NCBI GenBank assembly: GCA_016202865.1 | Contig: JACQNV010000048.1 | Coordinates: forward strand, 1-17,123 | DNA: 17,123 nucleotides | DNA from: Candidatus Aenigmatarchaeota archaeon | GTDB lineage: Archaea; Aenigmatarchaeota; Aenigmatarchaeia; QMZP01; JACQNV01 | Reading direction: 5' to 3' | Part shown: piece by piece, positions 1 through 6,371 of the stretch | Numbering within the stretch: the stretch's first letter is position 1 | Layout of the letters: every line of letters starts with the position of its first letter | The notes under the pieces: model-generated | Seen by the model: the letters and a program-made list of their open reading frames with translations, nothing else | Database searches by the model: none | What the model was told of the DNA's origin: nothing | Translations under genes and position numbers: made by a program

Positions 1-70
1 AGGGTAGACAACTCACGAAGTCACTAAGACGCTGACCATTTGCACACCTTGTTATAGACCCACGAAACAT

Positions 71-186
71 GTATATCGTTTCTTTCTGGGTTATAAGGCT
101 CTTTCTTAACTCGGCTGGAAATAGGTCTCTATCCAATTTCTACAGACCTATTTAGTCCCTTTCGAAAGAAAGAGGGTATACCTCAA
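71..186. repeat. Structured repeat, copy 1 (candidate RNA element)
   Basis: This is the first of two tandem, clearly alignable copies. It folds as an outer stem of 9 bp (99-107 with 166-174) around an inner stem of 10 perfect pairs (119-128 with 144-153). The inner stem is capped by a 15-nt loop containing UAUCCAAUUU. GCTGGAAA lies just 5' of the inner stem and GTCCCTT just 3'; both are repeated in copy 2. The ends are GTATA-like, and a pyrimidine-rich TTTCTTT segment precedes the outer stem. It could compete for the AAAGAAAG arm, so two alternative folds are possible. Strand is not determined. It could be a small RNA, a cis-regulatory leader, or a palindromic mobile element. Confidence 0.6.
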
Positions 187-211
187 GCCAGTGGAATTCC
201 CTTGTACCTCA

Positions 212-326
212 GTATAGTTTTCTTTGGGTACTGTAGCCTTTCTTATTTCAGCTGGAAACAGATCTTTATCCAATTTGTCAGGATCTGTTTCGTCCCTTGA
301 AAGAAAGGCTAGATAGGCCACTATCC
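212..326. repeat. Structured repeat, copy 2 (candidate RNA element)
   Basis: This is the second tandem copy, 141 nt downstream of the first. Its outer stem is 11 perfect pairs (234-244 with 301-311) and its inner stem 9 perfect pairs (256-264 with 282-290). The loop again carries TATCCAATTT. Relative to copy 1, both sides of the stems change together: two pairs in the inner stem (U-A to C-G, G-C to A-U) and two in the outer stem (C-G to G-C, U-A to C-G). Such compensatory change is what selection on a fold produces. The flanking GCTGGAAA and GTCCCTT blocks are unchanged. I do not recognise the element from any known RNA family; it lacks clear C/D or H/ACA boxes. Confidence 0.6.
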
Positions 327-346
327 GACCCCCGCAGATTGAATAG

Positions 347-375
347 TTATATTTAAATATGTAGTATAATAATAC
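347..375 (+). promoter_or_regulatory. rpoD promoter (TATA region)
   Basis: An AT-rich block, TTATATTTAAATAT at 347-360, fits an archaeal TATA box, with a second AT-rich stretch to 375. A start site about 26 nt downstream would leave a short leader before the ATG at 405. The structured repeats end about 20 nt upstream of it. Confidence 0.5.
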
Positions 376-404
376 TCATCTAAACGAAGTGGGGTAGGCC
401 TAAT

Positions 405-1187
405 ATGAACGTAAGAGTACTTGATAAGAAGGAAAGTAAGATAACATTTGTTTTGGACGGCGCAACCCCTGCATTTGCTAATGCTTTGAGAAGGATAATG
501 GTTTCTGAAGTGCAAACATTGGCTATTGATACTGTTTCCTTCCATGAAAACGGATCTGTTTTGTTTGATGAAGTCATAGCCCACAGGCTGGGAATGGTTC
601 CATTCAGCTTCAATTACAAAGACTACAACACAAAGGACGAGTGCAAGTGTAAAGGTAAGGGGTGCTCTTCGTGCCAAGTTGTCTTTGCTTTGGAAAAAAC
701 CGGGCCCGTTGCTGTCTATTCCGGTGACCTCAAATCTTCTGATAAAGGTGTGAAACCTCTAGATGAGAATGTACTTTTAGTCGAGCTTCATGAAGGTCAA
801 ACGCTTAAATTAGAGGCGACTGCAAGGATGGGAAACGGTATAGAGCACGCTAAATGGCAGGTTGCAAACGCTGTCTACCAGTATTATCCTGAAATAAAGA
901 TAATAGACAAGGATAAGCTTCAGAAGCACCTTAAAGGGTCTTTAAAGGAGTTGTTTGTTGAGAAAGGGAGCAAACTAGAACCAGCAGACCTCGCAAGATC
1001 AGATGTTTACAAGCAATTGGAAGATGAGACTGGAGCACTGAAGGTTGAGATGGATCCCACAAAATTCTTGTTTAAGGTCGAATCTTTATCAGGTCTGAAT
1101 CCAGAGGATGTAGTTTCAATATCTGCAAAAATCCTCGAAGAAAAAGCAGCTACTTTCAAGAAGGAGTTAGCTGAACTGAAAGATTAG
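405..1187 (+). CDS. rpoD: DNA-directed RNA polymerase subunit D (Rpo3)
   Basis: This is the archaeal RNA polymerase assembly subunit, equivalent to eukaryotic Rpb3 and bacterial alpha. It pairs with subunit L and nucleates the core. The alpha-motif NALRRIMVSEV is at residues 26-36 and DEVIAHRLGMVP at 55-66. Cysteines 80, 82, 87 and 90 (C-x-C-x5-C-x2-C) sit where Rpb3 has its zinc loop. The later domain shows no further cysteine cluster, so an Fe-S domain as in some archaeal D subunits is unlikely. The length of 260 aa is normal. In many archaea this gene lies beside S4, S11 and S13 genes; here it stands alone with its own promoter. The function call is secure. Confidence 0.96.
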   Translation: MNVRVLDKKESKITFVLDGATPAFANALRRIMVSEVQTLAIDTVSFHENGSVLFDEVIAHRLGMVPFSFNYKDYNTKDECKCKGKGCSSCQVVFALEKTGPVAVYSGDLKSSDKGVKPLDENVLLVELHEGQTLKLEATARMGNGIEHAKWQVANAVYQYYPEIKIIDKDKLQKHLKGSLKELFVEKGSKLEPADLARSDVYKQLEDETGALKVEMDPTKFLFKVESLSGLNPEDVVSISAKILEEKAATFKKELAELKD

Positions 1188-1234
1188 ATACGCAATTCTT
1201 GTGCCAGAAACATTCAAATAGTTAACTGTTTAAT

Positions 1235-1316
1235 ACTATATAGGAGATAATCCTCGGGGTTGCACTTTGAGTAGAATGGCCTTTTGAGGACATGTTAGCT
1301 CCCGGAAAAGGCTACT
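1235..1316 (+). promoter_or_regulatory. Promoter and hairpin leader of the 64-aa gene
   Basis: ACTATATAGG at 1235-1244 is a good TATA box, placing the transcript start near 1265. The leader from there to the ATG at 1317 can fold almost entirely: AGTAG 1270-1274 with CTACT 1312-1316, CCTTTT 1280-1285 with AAAAGG 1306-1311, and GAG 1286-1288 with CTC 1299-1301. The stem ends exactly against the start codon, so it may control translation. Confidence 0.4.
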
Positions 1317-1511
1317 ATGACATCGGCTAAGCTTGTTGCTGTTTGGGTATTAGGCGCGTTATTTTTACTTGGCGGTATGTGGATCATGAACAATCTGGAG
1401 CAGACTCTGGGAGTTTCTGAATTCTCATACATGTTCGCGATATTGATTGCTTTGGTTGCATTCTTGTTAACAGGCTTGTGCTGGATTTCTGTCGCAGCTG
1501 CGCATCACTAG
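1317..1511 (+). CDS. Small two-helix membrane protein
   Basis: This 64-aa protein is almost all membrane. One hydrophobic segment spans about residues 5-24. A short polar hairpin containing NNLEQTLGVSEFS follows, then a second segment at about 39-60. It ends in VAAAHH, and the two terminal histidines are unusual. I do not recognise a family. It has its own TATA box and a structured leader. The last eight residues (ISVAAAHH) are encoded again, with mostly different codons, at 2033-2059 beyond the hicBA module. That suggests there was once a second copy of this gene. It is probably a real gene, given its promoter, start and hydrophobic pattern, but its function is unknown. Confidence 0.7.
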   Translation: MTSAKLVAVWVLGALFLLGGMWIMNNLEQTLGVSEFSYMFAILIALVAFLLTGLCWISVAAAHH

Positions 1512-1519
1512 ACGGTTTT

Positions 1520-1528
1520 TATTTAAAT
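1520..1528 (+). promoter_or_regulatory. hicB promoter (leaderless)
   Basis: TATTTAAAT lies centred 26 nt upstream of the ATG at 1550. That is the spacing expected if transcription begins at or next to the start codon. It starts only nine bases past the stop of the 64-aa gene. Confidence 0.55.
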
Positions 1529-1549
1529 TCTCAATGCCTAATTACTAAT

Positions 1550-1756
1550 ATGATGTATCGTATAGTTATTGGACAGGATGAAGATGGAATATATGTAGTT
1601 GAATGTCCAACACTTCCAGGTTGTATATCTCAAGGAAAAACTAGAGAAGAGGCTCTTCAAAACATCAAGGACGCAATTCATGGTTATTTAGAGAGTTTAC
1701 AAAAACACAATGAACCAATACCTCCCCCTATTTCTGAAGAGGTTGTTGAGGTGTGA
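1550..1756 (+). CDS. hicB: HicB-family antitoxin
   Basis: This 68-aa protein matches the partial RNase H-fold of HicB antitoxins. The core reads YRIVIGQDEDGIYVVECPTLPG, followed by a conserved CISQGKTREEALQNIKDAI region and a short tail. These proteins bind and neutralise HicA RNase toxins. It starts at 1550 (or 1553), because the TATA box 26 nt upstream predicts a leaderless message; an upstream ATG at 1478 in this frame would lie inside the preceding gene. The tail EEVVEV has no DNA-binding domain. The partner hicA follows 36 nt downstream but carries an internal stop, so this antitoxin may have no active target locally. Confidence 0.85.
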   Translation: MMYRIVIGQDEDGIYVVECPTLPGCISQGKTREEALQNIKDAIHGYLESLQKHNEPIPPPISEEVVEV

Positions 1757-1792
1757 AAAGTCGAAAATGGCTGCTTCGGTTTCTAGTTGACT

Positions 1793-2017
1793 ATGCCTAA
1801 ACTGCCTGTGATTTCTGGCCAAGAAGCTGTAAAGGTTTTTAGAAAATTGGGATATGAACCAGACCACTAAACCGGAAGTCACATAATTCTCAGGCACACA
1901 GAACCACCTCATAGAAGACTAACTATACCAAATCACAAAGAAATTTCAAAAGGAACACTGAAAGCAATAATCAAAGAATCTGGACTGACAATTGATGAAT
2001 TTGTAAATTTACTTTAG
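1793..2017 (+). pseudogene. hicA: HicA toxin, broken by an in-frame stop
   Basis: Read through, the frame gives 74 residues of typical HicA. It opens MPKLPVISGQEAVKVFRKLG, then shows GSHIILRH with the catalytic-type histidine, then LTIPNHKEISKGTLKAIIKE and a helical end. HicA proteins are small double-stranded-RNA-binding-fold mRNA interferases. A TAA at 1868-1870 falls just before TGSHIILRH, so any product from the usual start would lose the active-site region. CAA to TAA, a single transition, is the simplest origin, as many HicA proteins have Q or K near this place. The rest of the frame is intact, so the damage looks recent. A sequencing error or stop read-through is possible; TAA is used as an ordinary stop elsewhere in the window. 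Confidence 0.8.
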
Positions 2018-2026
2018 AACGGCGAA

Positions 2027-2059
2027 ACTGGCATTTCTGTGGCTGCGGCACATCATTAA
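2027..2059 (+). pseudogene. Remnant 3' end of a copy of the 64-aa gene
   Basis: The bases encode TGISVAAAHH and a stop, repeating the last residues of the protein that ends at 1511. Position by position, five of the eight repeated codons differ synonymously, and the stops differ too (TAG against TAA). No upstream remainder of the gene is visible: the hicA stop lies just ten bases earlier. The two ends therefore bracket the hicBA module. This may be the relic of a tandem paralogue replaced by hicBA, or the displaced original end of the gene. Confidence 0.5.
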
Positions 2060-2060
2060 A

Positions 2061-2783
2061 TCACCTTTGGTCTCTTTTTGCTTGTTTCCAAAGGAGCTCA
2101 AAATATTTTTTGTAACCGTCAGCTAATTCGCGGTTTTCTATGACAATTATGGTTAGTGGATCCCATATCGTTATTACAACTTTATCACCGTAAACCAATG
2201 TCGGCGTTGGGTTGAAAAATTCTTCAGGAATAAAGCGGTATTCGGCGGCTTTCTTTTTGTAGACAAATTTGGCTTTTTCGCTGGCCAAAAGCCTTTCTTT
2301 TATCCCCATCTTTTCCTCCATTTTAAAGTATTGCTCCATGAGATGCTGGAACATTGACTTATACTTTGTCTCGTCTATCCCAAACCCAACAACATCTTTG
2401 CCCGCCTTTGCTATCTCAGTAAGTGATGCTTTCAGGCCTTCTTTTCCTTTGTATACCTCCACATTTATTTCTTTTTCTTCCGTTTTCAGAAGTTTTGCAA
2501 GGCCAGGAACAGCCGCTTTTATAGAGTCTTCTTTTTCTTTAACAAAGTCTAAAAGCTTGTTTGGATGGATCGCAGTATATTGGTTTACTTTGTTTTGGCT
2601 CACATAGCTAACCAAGCCTTTGTTTTTCAGTTTCTCCAAAAAATCATAGATCGCTGTCCTGTGGATTTTTGTCTCCTGTTTGATTTTATTTACCGGTGCA
2701 GAGCCAAGTTTCAGGAGAGCTATATAAACCTTTATTTCACCTTGACTAAGACCTATGTCCTCCAAAGCTTTTTCATATTCCAT
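2061..2783 (-). CDS. TrmB-family transcriptional regulator
   Basis: This 240-aa protein has the layout of TrmB-like archaeal regulators. An N-terminal winged helix-turn-helix (about residues 5-75) reads LSQGEIKVYIALLKLGSAPV then KIHRTAIYDFLEKLKNKGLV. A linker helix follows, then a C-terminal PLD-like domain beginning NVEVYKGKEGLKASLTEI. TrmB proteins usually sense sugars or other metabolites, but this one is shorter than sugar-binding TrmB (about 340 aa), so the ligand is unknown. The palindrome CTTATAAG at 2805-2812 lies 26 nt upstream of the start, giving a leaderless message. It is divergent from the lipoprotein gene at 2886, which is a plausible target along with its own promoter. Confidence 0.88.
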   Translation of the reverse strand: MEYEKALEDIGLSQGEIKVYIALLKLGSAPVNKIKQETKIHRTAIYDFLEKLKNKGLVSYVSQNKVNQYTAIHPNKLLDFVKEKEDSIKAAVPGLAKLLKTEEKEINVEVYKGKEGLKASLTEIAKAGKDVVGFGIDETKYKSMFQHLMEQYFKMEEKMGIKERLLASEKAKFVYKKKAAEYRFIPEEFFNPTPTLVYGDKVVITIWDPLTIIVIENRELADGYKKYFELLWKQAKRDQR

Positions 2784-2804
2784 ATTTTGTTTTTGGGTTG
2801 GTTA

Positions 2805-2847
2805 CTTATAAGCGCTGTCATAAATGTGACGACACTAGTTTATATTG
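2805..2847. promoter_or_regulatory. Divergent promoter region with a possible operator
   Basis: The minus-strand TATA CTTATAAG (2805-2812) serves the TrmB-like gene. The plus-strand TTTATATT (2839-2846) serves the lipoprotein gene. Between them, GTCA 2817-2820 and TGAC 2827-2830 form a short dyad with a 6-nt spacer. A TrmB-type dimer bound there could cover both promoters. The dyad is short and could be chance. Confidence 0.4.
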
Positions 2848-2885
2848 TGAGTTGCTACTTATTAATTACAAATTATGAGGTTAAT

Positions 2886-3353
2886 ATGGGATACATTTCA
2901 AATGTCATGGAAGGAGTTCAGAGCGCATATAGATCTGTCAAGTCTAGAGGAATGGAGCTTGCAATAGCAGCATCTATACCAGTATTGTTTGCATGCTCTT
3001 CTGTTCCAGATGTCCCTACACAAGAGTCTTTTGGTAAATTCAGGGACACAGTTATAAGGATGAAGTATCGTAGCGGTGTCGGTTGGCCTGGTAATACACA
3101 AACAGTGGACGATGGTCTTGCAACAAATGAATATCTCCTTGATGGAAAAAGACTTGTACAATTTTGCAATTACAAAAATGGCGACTGGACCATGTCAGAA
3201 TACCGGATTGATATGGACAATGATAATGTAAACGATGGAACAGTTGTATTGCTCCGCGATTATTTTGGAAAAGGGAAACACTTGATTGGCGTTCCTGTCT
3301 CTGAAGAATTTAGGAACGGACAAGATGAACAAAAAACTCCAGACGATAGGTGA
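2886..3353 (+). CDS. Predicted secreted lipoprotein with Ca-loop-like motif
   Basis: This is a 155-aa protein of unknown family. Residues 23-36 are hydrophobic and end in LFAC, a lipobox whose Cys 37 would be lipid-anchored, followed by the polar mature part SSVPDVPTQ. The mature domain has no known fold that I recognise. It contains DMDNDNVNDG at 109-118, an acidic D-x-D-x-D loop like calcium-binding EF-hand or thrombospondin repeats. The start at 2886 follows a TATA box by about 43 nt; an internal ATG at 2952 would give a shorter, more classical signal peptide. Its stop overlaps the alternative GTG start of the next gene, so the two are probably cotranscribed. Confidence 0.7.
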   Translation: MGYISNVMEGVQSAYRSVKSRGMELAIAASIPVLFACSSVPDVPTQESFGKFRDTVIRMKYRSGVGWPGNTQTVDDGLATNEYLLDGKRLVQFCNYKNGDWTMSEYRIDMDNDNVNDGTVVLLRDYFGKGKHLIGVPVSEEFRNGQDEQKTPDDR

Positions 3354-3355
3354 TT

Positions 3356-3766
3356 ATGACCGAGCTGATAGACAGGCTAAGAATATATGCAGTTATTCAA
3401 TGGGAAATACTTAGAACTGACTGTAGAGATCTAATGAGATATGATGAAGGGTCTTTCAGTCACGGTTTGGTGTCAGGACAGGTAAACGAGGACAGGCGAA
3501 TAATTGCAGATATCCAATCAACATTTCCAGACCTTGATAAAGACACGGCACCAGATGTGCATGTAGAAACTTTAAGTGAATACGCATCCAGACAAAGAGA
3601 CGCATTAAGAAAAAACAAGGGGAATTTCAATGGACTTGCAGAAGGGTCTTATGATCACGCCTTTACATGTGGAATGATAAAACGGGGAGAACAAGCAATA
3701 ATAAATTTATATGTAACTTGCCCTGAACTTGGTGATGTAGATGGAGCCAGAGAGTTATTGGAATAG
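3356..3766 (+). CDS. Unknown protein with two internal repeats
   Basis: This 136-aa soluble protein has no signal peptide and no family I recognise. It is built from two related halves. Residues 31-60 and 96-125 share the pattern EGSxxHxxxxG, then an isoleucine, then PxL after a helix-like spacer. The conserved Glu, Ser and His are the main candidates for function. The ATG at 3356 follows an AGGTGA stretch closely. An in-frame GTG at 3350 overlaps the stop of the preceding lipoprotein gene and is an alternative start. The tight coupling suggests the two products work together, one outside the cell and one inside. Confidence 0.7.
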   Translation: MTELIDRLRIYAVIQWEILRTDCRDLMRYDEGSFSHGLVSGQVNEDRRIIADIQSTFPDLDKDTAPDVHVETLSEYASRQRDALRKNKGNFNGLAEGSYDHAFTCGMIKRGEQAIINLYVTCPELGDVDGARELLE

Positions 3767-3831
3767 CCAAAGAGGTTTACCTTCAAACTGGAACTGTATA
3801 GGAGATCATTTATGAAACACTTCTTTAAATG

Positions 3832-3842
3832 CTTTTAAATAC
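3832..3842 (+). promoter_or_regulatory. Probable promoter of the metalloprotease gene
   Basis: CTTTTAAATAC is TATA-like and about 100 nt from the start at 3938, so the message would carry a leader of roughly 74 nt. The leader ends in a strong ribosome binding site GGAGGT at 3925-3930, eight bases short of the ATG. This contrasts with the leaderless genes around it. The 171-nt gap holds nothing else I can identify. Confidence 0.4.
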
Positions 3843-3937
3843 TCTCTCCAATTTCAATTGTGTGTAAACCAACATATTATGAAATAAGCAAATTAAAACA
3901 ATAAATACATCAAATACACCTACTGGAGGTTTTGTAA

Positions 3938-5773
3938 ATGAATAAGCTTCACTTGTTAGCGCTTGTTATATTTTTTATTTTTATAATACCTTTGGTTATT
4001 TCAGAGCAGGTCCAACAAGACTGTCGCACAGATCAGGATTGTATAGACAAAGGTTTGACAAACTATTTTTGTAACCAGACAACAGGACTATGCCAGCCAA
4101 AGCAAGATATACAACAGACATCTGGAAATTATATAGTTGTTCCATCTACAGAAACTCCTGAACCAATTGCTACACAATCACCAACAGTTATTCCAACAGA
4201 ACAAGGTTGTACAGACTCTGATAATGGAAAGAATTACTATAAACAAGGTTCAGTAACTGTGATTTTAGGTGAAGGTTATGATATAGGATACCCAGATTTG
4301 TGTTTGGATAAAAACACTCTAATGGAATACTACTGTAAAGACTCAACGATTGGTAATGAGAAATATGATTGTTCAAAAGAAGGTAAAATGTGCATTGATA
4401 ACAGATGCTCAAATGGTACAGATACGAATGAGGAAGATAAATTCTACATATTAGACAAAACAGAGCTTGATTTTCCAGATATCAACTATCAGCAGACAGT
4501 TGATGGGATATATACTGGAGTAGATCCTTATGTTTACAAGTTTAGAAACACAGTGCGTTACACTGATCCCAATTTCTATTCTAATCCAGACGAGTGGAGG
4601 AAAATAAGCATATACGATCCGATAATGATTTACTTCTATGTATTCCATTCAGACAAAGAATCTACTGTCTGGGCTGAATATGAATTAGAGGTTAATCCAC
4701 CCGGTTCATATACACCTAAAAAAACCCATAAAATTCCCTGCGAACTCCACGAGGAAAAAGAAAATGGAAATGTGTGGAAATGCACAACAACGGGTTTATC
4801 CCTGCTCAATTGGGGCTTAGAATCAATAATAAGCGGGCTTGATGTAAGCCTTCAAGGATCGGTAATAAACAGTTTGGTTAAGGTTACAGACGACAAAGAT
4901 AATAAGCTGGAGGCAAAGTCTCCAAAAATAGTTGTGGCCAAGTGGGTGTTCAATGTCATAACAGAAGACGGTGATTTTAGTAACTCAGAAACTATTCTGT
5001 ATAGTATAGTAGAAAGAGTGAATTTTTTCGTGGATTTTTCAAATTCACAAAATGGCCTTGTAAAAGCCTATCAAGACAGTGTCCAGTATCCCCATGCCTC
5101 ATACAAGATAGTTTATTATAAGGACATGATTTCTTTCACCGGACCTCTGTCTTATAAAAATATTGTAATACCTAATAGTTTCATCCAACGTGGTGTACCA
5201 ATCATAGTCTCGGATAGTATACTAAGCAATAATAATGGATTTGAACAGACGAACGAAATTATCGTTAAGACCTCTGCTTTTGTAAGTGGAGGGGTTCTAT
5301 ATGACAAAAAATCAAATACAATTGAAGTAGAAGCCCATGAAATAGGTCATGTTTTTGATTTATGTGATGAATATTCATTGTTCACGTACGTAGTTCAAGA
5401 CAGTTATGCAAAACTCAGTCATTTTAGTAGAAGCGAAAGATCAGAGGTTAGTCGTTTGTTATCTTCTGTGACTTCTGGAGATGAAGGTCTTGGATTTTAT
5501 ACTCAAGAAGACTTGGAAAAAATACAAAAGGCCAGAGATATAATAAATGGATTGCCTGGTGGATGCCCAAACCCATTCCCACCGTGCTGTGAAAGTGAGG
5601 TTACACCATACTGTGGTTTTCCTGAGCGTTGTAAAGGTATGCCAAAGAACTATCCACCCGATGTTGATTGGCCTCATAGTATCATGAGTGATAACCACTT
5701 TCATCATGATCGTGCTGCTCTATTTTTGTGGTACCCCCAAGGTTCTGTATGCCCACTGAAGGACTGTAGATAG
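3938..5773 (+). CDS. Secreted zinc metalloprotease with Cys-rich modules
   Basis: This 611-aa exported protein starts with a signal sequence (residues 1-22). A short Cys module (about 29-52, C...DQDC...C...C) follows, then a Thr/Pro-rich linker. A second Cys module (91-157) begins CTDSDNGKNYY, a form common in archaeal surface proteins. A long beta-rich middle region leads to HEIGHVFDLCDEY at 467-479: H467, E468 and H471 are the zinc/catalytic residues. SIMSDNHFH at 581-589 looks like a Met-turn. The arrangement resembles M64-like metallopeptidases, though the spacing is one residue shorter than the usual HExxH-x6-DEY. The gene follows a strong ribosome binding site. Its substrate is unknown; cell-surface or extracellular protein turnover is the plausible role. 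Confidence 0.82.
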   Translation: MNKLHLLALVIFFIFIIPLVISEQVQQDCRTDQDCIDKGLTNYFCNQTTGLCQPKQDIQQTSGNYIVVPSTETPEPIATQSPTVIPTEQGCTDSDNGKNYYKQGSVTVILGEGYDIGYPDLCLDKNTLMEYYCKDSTIGNEKYDCSKEGKMCIDNRCSNGTDTNEEDKFYILDKTELDFPDINYQQTVDGIYTGVDPYVYKFRNTVRYTDPNFYSNPDEWRKISIYDPIMIYFYVFHSDKESTVWAEYELEVNPPGSYTPKKTHKIPCELHEEKENGNVWKCTTTGLSLLNWGLESIISGLDVSLQGSVINSLVKVTDDKDNKLEAKSPKIVVAKWVFNVITEDGDFSNSETILYSIVERVNFFVDFSNSQNGLVKAYQDSVQYPHASYKIVYYKDMISFTGPLSYKNIVIPNSFIQRGVPIIVSDSILSNNNGFEQTNEIIVKTSAFVSGGVLYDKKSNTIEVEAHEIGHVFDLCDEYSLFTYVVQDSYAKLSHFSRSERSEVSRLLSSVTSGDEGLGFYTQEDLEKIQKARDIINGLPGGCPNPFPPCCESEVTPYCGFPERCKGMPKNYPPDVDWPHSIMSDNHFHHDRAALFLWYPQGSVCPLKDCR

Positions 5774-5780
5774 ATTGAAT

Positions 5781-6326
5781 ATGAAAAAACTAATGATATT
5801 GCTGATGCTTGCAATAATGATCCCGTTATCTGTAAATGCAGATATCTATAACCCTTTGTTGTCAGAAAAAATCCATGCGGACATAACAATAAAGGCAAAG
5901 GGCAATGTTACCATAGACACCATGACGCTTTTTAATGGGTTCAACCTGACTCTCAACAGAATAGCCATAGAAAACAGCTCAATGATAACTGTGTCAGGTG
6001 ATGACAGGGGATTGTACACATTCACTGTTCTACTGAAGAATCAGACCGGAACAAAGGAATATTATATCCACGCAAATTTCCTGATACCAGAAAGCGCAAA
6101 TTTAACAGACACATATAGAGCCAACCTATTCATCCCATATGAGAATGGCACACAGAAAATGGAGATTTTGTGGGGTGACGAAAGGCTTCTGGAATATGAG
6201 TTCAGCACTCTGCCTATAAAGGGGGATAATGCTGTCCTTTTGATTCTGGTAACGATATTGATTATAGCAGTGTTTGTTGTTTATGAATACCGGAAAGGTA
6301 AACCTCCTAACTTTAGAGATATCTAA
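5781..6326 (+). CDS. Exported protein with C-terminal membrane anchor
   Basis: This 181-aa protein has a signal peptide (residues 1-20, MKKLMILLMLAIMIPLSVNA). A predicted extracellular beta-rich domain with several N-x-S/T sequons follows, then one membrane helix near the C-terminus (AVLLILVTILIIAVFVVYEY) and a short basic cytoplasmic tail. I do not recognise a family. The ATG at 5781 is preferred over the in-frame TTG at 5775. It begins seven bases after the metalloprotease stop, so the two are very likely one transcript. It may anchor or assist the protease at the cell surface. Confidence 0.75.
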   Translation: MKKLMILLMLAIMIPLSVNADIYNPLLSEKIHADITIKAKGNVTIDTMTLFNGFNLTLNRIAIENSSMITVSGDDRGLYTFTVLLKNQTGTKEYYIHANFLIPESANLTDTYRANLFIPYENGTQKMEILWGDERLLEYEFSTLPIKGDNAVLLILVTILIIAVFVVYEYRKGKPPNFRDI

Positions 6327-6343
6327 TCTTCTTCAAGAGAAGC

Positions 6344-6351
6344 TATTTAAA
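6344..6351 (+). promoter_or_regulatory. Nudix gene promoter (leaderless)
   Basis: TATTTAAA is centred about 25 nt upstream of the ATG at 6372. No ribosome binding site lies between them, which fits a leaderless message. Confidence 0.5.
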
Positions 6352-6371
6352 CAATAAAATTAAGCCTTTAG

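Larger units (their letters stand above)
1..404. other. Gene-free region upstream of rpoD
   Basis: I see no convincing coding region here. An antisense reading frame reaches in from rpoD, but it has no recognisable protein features. Bases 1-70 show no tRNA, repeat or clear promoter that I can support. From 71 to 326 there are two tandem copies of a structured element, listed separately. From 347 to 375 there are TATA-like sequences serving rpoD. The ORF-free length and the repeat pair suggest a non-coding function. Confidence 0.6.

Noticed and set aside
1..70. Possible tRNA or other known RNA gene
   Set aside because: No cloverleaf arms or conserved TTC-loop sequence could be found.
71..326. 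CRISPR-like repeats
   Set aside because: Only two copies, about 115 nt long each, diverged and with internal pairing; there are no short spacers.
321..677. Antisense 118-codon frame over the start of rpoD
   Set aside because: It lies mostly against rpoD, reads as the shadow of that gene, and ends in the rpoD promoter region.
1868..1870. Recoded TAA (stop codon read as sense) in hicA
   Set aside because: Other genes in the window end in TAA, TAG and TGA at the expected places, so the standard code holds; a mutation is simpler.
2565..2885. Longer upstream start for the lipoprotein
   Set aside because: The added part lies against the TrmB-like gene and across both promoters, and it hides the signal peptide.
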